From positions 1 through 5,860 of the forward strand of contig QNFN01000134.1 in NCBI GenBank assembly GCA_003645555.1: a stretch of DNA of 5,860 bases, written 5' to 3'. Made by a program: the position numbers and the translations under genes. The notes beneath the pieces are model-generated. The model ran no database searches. It had not been told where the DNA came from and worked only from the letters and a program-made list of their open reading frames with translations. Of the stretch, positions 1-5,860 are shown one piece after another (position 1 is the first letter of the stretch; each line of letters opens with the position of its first letter). The DNA comes from Gammaproteobacteria bacterium (lineage in GTDB: Bacteria; Pseudomonadota; Gammaproteobacteria; QNFN01).

Positions 1-2425
1 GGAGACGGTGTTCAACACCGGCTCCCTGGTCGCTCCCGAGCGCCTGAAGTTGCACGAGGTCATCGACTTCTGTGTCGATGTCTACGGCGGCACCATCGGT
101 GCCGAGTACATGCACATCACCCGTACCCCCGAGAAACGCTGGATCCCGGCGCGTCTCGAGGGCAGTCGTGCCAAACTCGACCTGAGTACTGAACGCCGCA
201 TCGCACTGCTTGAGCGGCTGACCGCCGCCGAAGGGCTGGAGCGTTACCTGCACAGCAAGTACGTCGGCCAGAAACGCTTCTCGCTCGAGGGCAGCGAGTC
301 ATTGATCCCAATGCTCGACGAACTTCTGCAGCGTTCCGGTAGCCACGGCATCAAGGAGACCGCGATCGGCATGGCCCACCGCGGCCGCCTCAACGTGCTG
401 GTCAACATCCTCGGCAAGTCGCCCAACGACCTGTTCGAAGAGTTCGAGGGCAAAAAGAAAAAAGTCGTCAAAGGCTCCGGTGACGTCAAGTACCACATGG
501 GCTTTTCCAGCGACCTGGAGACCCCCGGCGGCACCCTGCACCTGGCGCTCGGCTTCAACCCGTCGCACCTCGAGATCATCAACCCGGTGATCGAGGGCTC
601 GGTGCGCGCCCGCCAGCAGCGCCGTATCGACCATACCGGCAAGCAGGTGCTACCGATCCTGATCCACGGTGACGCGGCCTTTGCCGGCCAGGGCGTGGTG
701 ATGGAGACACTGCAGATGTCCAACACCCGCGGTTACACCACCGGCGGGACGGTGCACATCGTCATCAACAACCAGGTCGGGTTCACCACCAGCAACCCGG
801 TCGACAGCCGCTCGACATTCCACTGTACCGAGGTGGCGAAGATGGTCCAGGCGCCCATCTTCCACGTCAACGGCGACGATCCCGAGGCGGTGCTGTTCAT
901 CACCCAGCTGGCGCTCGACTATCGTATGGAGTTCGGCAAGGACGTGGTCATCGACCTGGTCTGCTACCGCCGTCACGGCCATAACGAGGCGGACGAACCG
1001 GCGGCGACCCAACCGATGATGTACAAGATCATCCGCGACCGACCGACCACCCGCCAACTGTACGCCGAGCAGCTCGCCAATGCCGGCGTGCTGACCAAGG
1101 CCGATACCGATTCGATGGTCATCGACTACCGCGATGCCCTGGACGAGGGGCGCATGGTGGCCCAGGGCATCGTGCCGCTGCAGCCATCGAAGTTCTCGGT
1201 CGACTGGACGCCGTACCTCGACAAGGAGTGGACCGACGACGGCGACACCTCGGTCGACGGCACCCGCCTGCGCGCCCTGGCCGATACCCTGCTCGACCTG
1301 CCGGACGGCGTCGAGTTGCACCCGCGCGTTGCCCGCATCTATGCCGACCGACGCAAGATGGCCGCCGGTGCCGCCCCGATCGACTGGGGCTTCGGCGAAA
1401 CCATGGCGTATGCCTCGCTGCTGACCGAGGGTTACCCGGTGCGCCTGTCTGGCCAGGATGTGGGCCGCGGCACCTTCTTCCACCGCCACGCCGTGCTGCA
1501 CAACCAGCATGACGGGACCAACCACATCCCACTGCAGCACCTGGCCGACGACCAGGCCCATTTCATTGTCATCGACTCGCTGTTGTCGGAAGAGGCGGTG
1601 ATGGGCTTCGAGTACGGTTTTGCCACTGCCGATCCGACGTCACTGGTGATCTGGGAAGGCCAGTTCGGCGATTTCGCCAACGGCGCCCAGGTGGTCATCG
1701 ACCAGTTCATCAGTTCCGGAGAGTCCAAGTGGGGGCGCCTGTGCAGCCTGGCGCTGTTCCTGCCGCACGGCTTCGAAGGCCAGGGACCCGAGCACTCCTC
1801 GGCCCGGATCGAGCGCTACCTGCAACTGTGCGCCGAGTACAACATGCAGGTCTGCGTACCGACCACGCCGGCACAAATTTTCCACCTGATCCGCCGCCAG
1901 ATGGTGCGTAACTTCCGCAAGCCGCTGATCGTGATGACGCCAAAGAGCCTGTTACGTCACAAGCGTGCCGTCTCGACCCTCGAGGACCTGACCCAGGGCC
2001 AGTACCAGGTGGTGATCGACGAAATCGATGACCTCAAGGCGGCCAGGGTCAAGCGCGTGGTGCTCTGCTCCGGCAAGGTCTACTACGACCTTCTCGAGAC
2101 ACGCCGTGCCGAGGGACTCGAGGACGTCGCCATCGTGCGCATGGAGCAGCTCTACCCGTTCCCGCGCGATGCCTTGACCGCGCTGATGAAGCGCTATCCG
2201 AAGGCAAAAGATGTGGTCTGGTGCCAAGAAGAGCCGCGCAACCAGGGCGCGTGGTACCAGCAGCGCCATCACTACAAGATCTGCATTGGTGACAAGCGCA
2301 AGCTTTATTACGCCGGCCGCAATGCCTCGGCATCACCAGCTGCCGGCAGTTTCGCCGAGCATGCCGCACAACAGCAGGCGCTGGTCGCGCAGGCGCTGTC
2401 CGGCACGTTCGAATTCGCTGAGTAA
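1..2425 (+). CDS. sucA: 2-oxoglutarate dehydrogenase E1 component, 5' end missing
   Basis: This is the thiamine-diphosphate-dependent E1 subunit of the cytoplasmic 2-oxoglutarate dehydrogenase complex. It decarboxylates 2-oxoglutarate and passes the succinyl group to the lipoyl arm of SucB. The frame is open from the left edge (first whole codon at 2) to TAA at 2423-2425, about 807 codons. E. coli SucA is about 933 residues, so roughly 125 N-terminal residues lie upstream. The GTG at 8 is internal, because conserved residues (TVFNTG) run across it. Visible family motifs are MAHRGRLNVL (active-site His at 377-379), GFNPSHLE (His at 566-568), the ThDP/Mg site GDAAF (668-682) followed 33 codons later by NNQ (767-775), and HGHNEADEP (974-1000). 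The transketolase-like pyrimidine domain carries SGQDVGRGTFFHRHAV (from 1448), and the C-terminal domain carries TPKSLLRH (1937-1960). No lesions are seen. It is followed 60 bases later by sucB, its complex partner. Confidence 0.98.
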   Translation, partial: ETVFNTGSLVAPERLKLHEVIDFCVDVYGGTIGAEYMHITRTPEKRWIPARLEGSRAKLDLSTERRIALLERLTAAEGLERYLHSKYVGQKRFSLEGSESLIPMLDELLQRSGSHGIKETAIGMAHRGRLNVLVNILGKSPNDLFEEFEGKKKKVVKGSGDVKYHMGFSSDLETPGGTLHLALGFNPSHLEIINPVIEGSVRARQQRRIDHTGKQVLPILIHGDAAFAGQGVVMETLQMSNTRGYTTGGTVHIVINNQVGFTTSNPVDSRSTFHCTEVAKMVQAPIFHVNGDDPEAVLFITQLALDYRMEFGKDVVIDLVCYRRHGHNEADEPAATQPMMYKIIRDRPTTRQLYAEQLANAGVLTKADTDSMVIDYRDALDEGRMVAQGIVPLQPSKFSVDWTPYLDKEWTDDGDTSVDGTRLRALADTLLDLPDGVELHPRVARIYADRRKMAAGAAPIDWGFGETMAYASLLTEGYPVRLSGQDVGRGTFFHRHAVLHNQHDGTNHIPLQHLADDQAHFIVIDSLLSEEAVMGFEYGFATADPTSLVIWEGQFGDFANGAQVVIDQFISSGESKWGRLCSLALFLPHGFEGQGPEHSSARIERYLQLCAEYNMQVCVPTTPAQIFHLIRRQMVRNFRKPLIVMTPKSLLRHKRAVSTLEDLTQGQYQVVIDEIDDLKAARVKRVVLCSGKVYYDLLETRRAEGLEDVAIVRMEQLYPFPRDALTALMKRYPKAKDVVWCQEEPRNQGAWYQQRHHYKICIGDKRKLYYAGRNASASPAAGSFAEHAAQQQALVAQALSGTFEFAE

Positions 2426-2485
2426 TGTGTGGCCCGGCCCCGCTTGCTCGAGACAATCAACCGTACGGAATGAGAGACTAGACCC

Positions 2486-3706
2486 ATGCGCATTGAAGTC
2501 CGTGTGCCCGTTCTTCCTGAGTCGGTGGCGGAGGGAACCCTCCTCAACTGGCACAAAAAGCTTGGCGATGCCGTCGCCCGGGACGAGAACCTGGTCGACA
2601 TCGAGACCGACAAGGTCGTGCTCGATGTCCCGGCCCCCAAGGATGGCGTGCTGGTCGAGATCCTCAAGAATGAGGGTGACACCGTGGCTGGCGAGGATGT
2701 CATCGCCGTGCTCGACACCGAAGCCAAGGCCGAAGCTGCCGCACCGGCCACCACCGAGGCGCCAGCTGCCGAGAAGCCAGCCGCCGCTCCGGATCTGAGT
2801 CCGGCGGTTCGCAAGCTGGTCGCCGAGCACGCGCTCGACCCGAGCAAGATCGACGGTACCGGCAAGGGTGGCCGGATCATCAAGGAAGACGTACTCAACT
2901 TCATTGAGGCGCAGAAGCAGGCCCCAGTAGAAGCTCCGGCACCGGCCGCCGCCCCGGCTCCCGCCGCGGCACCGGTCGCCGTCCCCACGGCGCCCCTCGG
3001 CGACCGATCCGAACAACGCGTGCCGATGACCCGGCTGCGCGCACGTATCGCCGAGCGCCTGGTCGAAGCGCAGCACACCGCCGCCATGCTGACCACCTTC
3101 AACGAGGTCAACATGCAGCCGGTCATGGAACTGCGTAAGCGCTACAAGGACAAGTTCGAGAAGGACCACGATGGCACCCGCCTCGGCTTCATGTCGTTCT
3201 TCATCAAGGCGGCAATCGCCGGCCTGCAGCGCTACCCCGAGGTCAACGCCTCGATCGATGGCAGCGACATCGTCTATCACGGCTACTACGACATCGGCGT
3301 CGCGGTCTCCGGTCCACGTGGACTGGTGGTACCGATCCTGCGTGATACCGACCAGATGAGCTTCGCCGGTATCGAGCAGGGCATCGCCGATTTCGGCAAA
3401 AAGGCGCAATCGGGCCAGCTGACCATGGACGACCTGACCGGCGGCACGTTCACCATCTCCAACGGTGGCGTCTTCGGTTCCCTGGTCTCAACGCCAATCC
3501 TGAACCCGCCGCAGAGTGCCATCCTCGGCATGCACAAGATCCAGGAACGCCCGGTGGCCGAGAACGGCCAGGTGGTGATCCGGCCAATGATGTACCTGGC
3601 ACTGACCTATGATCACCGTATCGTCGACGGCCGCGAGGCGGTCCGTTTCCTGGTGACCATCAAGGAGGCGCTCGAAGATCCGGCGCGGCTGCTGCTACAG
3701 GTCTGA
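2486..3706 (+). CDS. sucB: Dihydrolipoyllysine succinyltransferase, E2 of 2-oxoglutarate dehydrogenase
   Basis: The 406-residue core subunit transfers succinyl from its lipoyl arm to CoA, and its length matches the family (E. coli about 405). Residues 1-77 form a lipoyl domain with the motif [12 protein letters not shown], whose Lys43 is the expected lipoylation site. An Ala/Pro/Glu linker (about 79-102) leads to the peripheral subunit-binding domain (about 104-141, [12 protein letters not shown] then [13 protein letters not shown]), which holds E1 or E3. A second Ala/Pro linker (about 146-170) leads to the acyltransferase domain (about 176-406). That domain ends in the active-site motif [14 protein letters not shown], with catalytic His377 and Asp381. 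There is one lipoyl domain. ATG 2486 places the lipoyl domain exactly at the N-terminus. The upstream purine stretch GAGAGA (2472-2477) is only a modest ribosome site. The neighbouring sucA and the succinyl-type sequence favour SucB over a pyruvate or branched-chain E2. Confidence 0.98.
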   Translation: MRIEVRVPVLPESVAEGTLLNWHKKLGDAVARDENLVDIETDKVVLDVPAPKDGVLVEILKNEGDTVAGEDVIAVLDTEAKAEAAAPATTEAPAAEKPAAAPDLSPAVRKLVAEHALDPSKIDGTGKGGRIIKEDVLNFIEAQKQAPVEAPAPAAAPAPAAAPVAVPTAPLGDRSEQRVPMTRLRARIAERLVEAQHTAAMLTTFNEVNMQPVMELRKRYKDKFEKDHDGTRLGFMSFFIKAAIAGLQRYPEVNASIDGSDIVYHGYYDIGVAVSGPRGLVVPILRDTDQMSFAGIEQGIADFGKKAQSGQLTMDDLTGGTFTISNGGVFGSLVSTPILNPPQSAILGMHKIQERPVAENGQVVIRPMMYLALTYDHRIVDGREAVRFLVTIKEALEDPARLLLQV

Positions 3707-3720
3707 AGCGATACCAACGA

Positions 3721-3760
3721 GGGGCCGCATCCGATCACGGATGCGGCCCCAACCTTCTCT
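3721..3760 (+). terminator. Perfect 13-bp hairpin between sucB and lpd, terminator- or attenuator-like
   Basis: The left arm GGGGCCGCATCCG (3721-3733) pairs perfectly with CGGATGCGGCCCC (3738-3750) around an ATCA tetraloop. The hairpin starts 14 bases after the sucB stop. The downstream stretch AACCTTCTCT is pyrimidine-rich but has no uninterrupted T run, so termination is probably partial at best. It lies 24 bases ahead of the lpd start, inside what otherwise looks like one operon. It could lower lpd transcription relative to sucAB, protect the sucB mRNA 3' end, or mark an RNA processing site. The structure is seen in the sequence; the role is inferred. Confidence 0.5.
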
Positions 3761-5202
<1,442 letters not shown>

Positions 5203-5222
5203 ATGCTATTGATCCGCAGGAT

Positions 5223-5238
5223 GCGCCATCCATGGCGC
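5223..5238 (+). repeat. Near-palindromic inverted repeat after lpd
   Basis: GCGCCAT (5223-5229) and ATGGCGC (5232-5238) are exact inverted copies separated by CC. As RNA the innermost pair would open, giving about a 6-bp stem with a four-base loop. It lies 20 bases after the lpd stop and just before the likely terminator. It may support the 3' end of the mRNA or may be chance in GC-rich DNA. Confidence 0.4.
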
Positions 5239-5248
5239 CCCTGCTGAC

Positions 5249-5290
5249 GGCAGCCGAAAACGTGGTTCCCGGCTGCCTTCATTTTCTTCG
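5249..5290 (+). terminator. Likely intrinsic terminator of the sucAB-lpd operon
   Basis: GGCAGCCG (5249-5256) pairs perfectly with CGGCTGCC (5270-5277). A small inner AAC/GTT helix is possible within the 13-base loop. The stem is followed directly by the T-rich tail TTCATTTTCTT (5278-5288). A GC-rich stem with a T-rich tail, 46 bases after the lpd stop and ahead of a gene with its own ribosome site, is what an operon terminator looks like. The broken T run and long loop keep confidence moderate. Confidence 0.6.
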
Positions 5291-5306
5291 GCTCCGCCTT
5301 CGAAAA

Positions 5307-5335
5307 TGGCGGTATTTGACCGCCAGGGATGGCGG
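5307..5335 (+). repeat. Overlapping, mutually exclusive hairpins in the lpd-fumarase spacer
   Basis: TGGCGGT (5307-5313) pairs with ACCGCCA (5319-5325) around ATTTG, a perfect 7-bp stem. The same CCGCCA (5320-5325) can instead pair with TGGCGG (5330-5335) around a GGGA loop, which fits the GNRA tetraloop pattern. A further CCGCC at 5294-5298 could capture GGCGG at 5308-5312. The four complementary blocks thus alternate along the spacer. The pairing is seen in the sequence; any switching function is speculation. Confidence 0.45.
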
Positions 5336-5344
5336 GAATTCGTC

Positions 5345-5365
5345 AGGATTGCCGGGAGCAATCCT
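5345..5365 (+). repeat. 8-bp hairpin upstream of the fumarase gene
   Basis: AGGATTGC (5345-5352) pairs perfectly with GCAATCCT (5358-5365) around a five-base CGGGA loop. It has no T-run after it, so it does not look like a terminator. It may be part of the fumarase leader or an operator-like inverted repeat. Confidence 0.45.
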
Positions 5366-5368
5366 TAG

Positions 5369-5380
5369 GCAGGCGCCTGC
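5369..5380. repeat. Perfect 12-bp palindrome upstream of the fumarase gene
   Basis: GCAGGCGCCTGC is its own reverse complement. It ends 10 bases before a TTGACG hexamer that could be a -35 element and lies 60 bases before the fumarase start. That position would suit a dimeric regulator, but no regulator family is recognised from the sequence, and such palindromes also arise by chance in GC-rich DNA. Confidence 0.35.
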
Positions 5381-5390
5381 TGTACGGGCT

Positions 5391-5419
5391 TTGACGGGCG
5401 CTTGGCCCGCAACCAGATT
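5391..5419 (+). promoter_or_regulatory. Weak candidate sigma-70-type promoter for the fumarase gene
   Basis: TTGACG (5391-5396) matches five of six -35 consensus positions. After a 17-base spacer, CAGATT (5414-5419) matches only three of six -10 positions. It would start transcription near 5426, giving a leader of about 15 bases. A promoter is expected here because a likely terminator follows lpd, but this specific placement is uncertain. Another TTGACC (5316-5321) has no good -10 partner. Confidence 0.25.
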
Positions 5420-5430
5420 TCTGACACCAC

Positions 5431-5436
5431 GGTGAG
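5431..5436 (+). promoter_or_regulatory. Shine-Dalgarno site of the fumarase gene
   Basis: GGTGAG lies four bases before ATG 5441. It supports that ATG as the start, in agreement with the N-terminus expected for long-form class I fumarases (MTxIxQDDLIQSVADA pattern, from memory). Confidence 0.6.
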
Positions 5437-5440
5437 TACG

Positions 5441-5860
5441 ATGACCACAATCCGCCAGGACGATCTGATCCAGAGCGTCGCCGACGCCTTTCAGTACATC
5501 TCCTATTATCACCCGGTCGACTACATCAAGGCGTTGACCGCCGCCTGGGAACGCGAGGAGTCGCCCGCGGCCAAGGATGCGATGGCGCAGATCCTGATCA
5601 ACTCGCGCATGGCCGCGACTGGCCACCGGCCGATCTGCCAGGACACCGGTATTGCCGTGGTCTTTCTCAAGGTCGGCATGAACGTGCGCTGGGAAGGTGA
5701 TCTGAGCCTTGAGGAAATGGTCAATGCGGGCGTGCGCCGCGCCTACACGAACCCCGACAACGTGCTGCGCGCCGCGGTGCTGGCCGCCCCGGCCGGCAAG
5801 CGCCAGAACACCCGTGACAACACCCCGGCGGTGATCCACACCGAAATCGTCCCCGGCGAC
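5441..5860 (+). CDS. Class I (iron-sulphur) fumarate hydratase, 3' end missing
   Basis: An open frame of 140 codons starts at ATG 5441 and runs off the right edge without a stop. Its N-terminus (MTTIRQDDLIQSVADAFQYI, then SYYHPVDYIKAL) and the motifs ILINSRMAATGHRPICQDTG and RDNTPAVIHTEIVPGD identify the N-terminal (alpha, Fumerase) domain of class I fumarases. These are cytoplasmic [4Fe-4S] enzymes that hydrate fumarate to L-malate in the TCA cycle. Cys66 in RPICQDTG is the expected first cluster ligand; the other two cysteines would lie beyond the window. Single-chain members are about 500 residues, so roughly a quarter is visible. A two-subunit fumarase or a tartrate dehydratase-type alpha chain cannot be fully excluded without the rest, but the sequence looks like the single-chain form. 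A probable terminator separates it from lpd, so it is probably its own transcription unit. Several naming schemes exist (fumA, fumB), so no symbol is given. Confidence 0.93.
   Translation, partial: MTTIRQDDLIQSVADAFQYISYYHPVDYIKALTAAWEREESPAAKDAMAQILINSRMAATGHRPICQDTGIAVVFLKVGMNVRWEGDLSLEEMVNAGVRRAYTNPDNVLRAAVLAAPAGKRQNTRDNTPAVIHTEIVPGD

Noticed and set aside
8..10. GTG as a possible sucA start
   Set aside because: No ribosome site fits in the preceding seven bases, the frame is open to the edge, and the protein would lack about 125 residues of the family N-terminus.
650..1561. 303-residue open frame on the minus strand
   Set aside because: It lies wholly opposite sucA, whose plus-strand frame carries intact catalytic motifs. 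The translation is low-complexity (Val, Gly, His, Arg and Asp rich), as expected for the antisense of GC-rich coding DNA.
2426..2485. Possible promoter or terminator between sucA and sucB
   Set aside because: Only the short palindrome CCGTACGG (2461-2468) is seen. There is no stable stem with a T run and no convincing -35/-10 pair, so sucA and sucB are most simply co-transcribed.
2211..2798. 195-residue plus-strand open frame spanning the sucA-sucB junction
   Set aside because: It is out of frame with both genes, Arg/Ser/Pro-rich, and includes the real sucB start region. It looks like a shadow of the GC-rich frames.
2308..3409. Two overlapping long minus-strand open frames (272 and 358 residues)
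   Set aside because: They are antisense to the end of sucA and to sucB. Their Ala/Ser/Gly-rich runs mirror the Ala/Pro linkers of SucB, and no recognisable domain or ribosome site is seen.
5232..5435. 67-codon plus-strand open frame in the lpd-fumarase spacer
   Set aside because: It runs through the likely terminator and several hairpins, has at best a weak AGGA 10 bases upstream of its ATG, and its translation resembles no known protein. Non-coding use of the spacer explains it better.
5279..5839. 186-residue minus-strand open frame opposite the fumarase gene
   Set aside because: The plus strand encodes a clear class I fumarase N-terminus here, and the minus-strand frame has no recognisable motifs.

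Overview
The window is GC-rich and densely coding, with all genes on the plus strand and third codon positions dominated by G and C. It reads as a bacterial chromosome segment carrying TCA-cycle genes. The protein sequences look most like those of Gammaproteobacteria, with Betaproteobacteria as the alternative. This rests on the E1-type SucA, the roughly 405-residue SucB, an LpdG-like lipoamide dehydrogenase and a long-form class I fumarase. The lineage is inferred from remembered family resemblance, not from a search.

Layout: positions 1-2425 hold the C-terminal ~807 codons of sucA (2-oxoglutarate dehydrogenase E1), whose start lies upstream of the window. A 60-base spacer leads to complete sucB (2486-3706, E2 dihydrolipoyl succinyltransferase). 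A 68-base spacer with a perfect 13-bp hairpin and a strong Shine-Dalgarno sequence leads to complete lpd (3775-5202, E3). A 238-base, hairpin-rich spacer (5203-5440) holds a likely intrinsic terminator and possibly a promoter. It is followed by the first 140 codons of a class I iron-sulphur fumarate hydratase (5441 to the window end), which runs off the right edge.

Function: SucA, SucB and Lpd form the 2-oxoglutarate dehydrogenase complex, which converts 2-oxoglutarate, CoA and NAD+ to succinyl-CoA, CO2 and NADH. E1 decarboxylates and reductively succinylates the lipoyl group on SucB, SucB transfers the succinyl group to CoA, and Lpd reoxidises the dihydrolipoyl arm. Fumarase acts two steps further on, hydrating fumarate to malate. 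Succinyl-CoA synthetase and succinate dehydrogenase are not in the window.

All visible catalytic motifs are intact, with no frameshift, mobile element, CRISPR array or RNA gene. I see no undescribed biological system here. The points that deserve a second look are the two structured intergenic regions and the placement of a class I fumarase gene directly after lpd.
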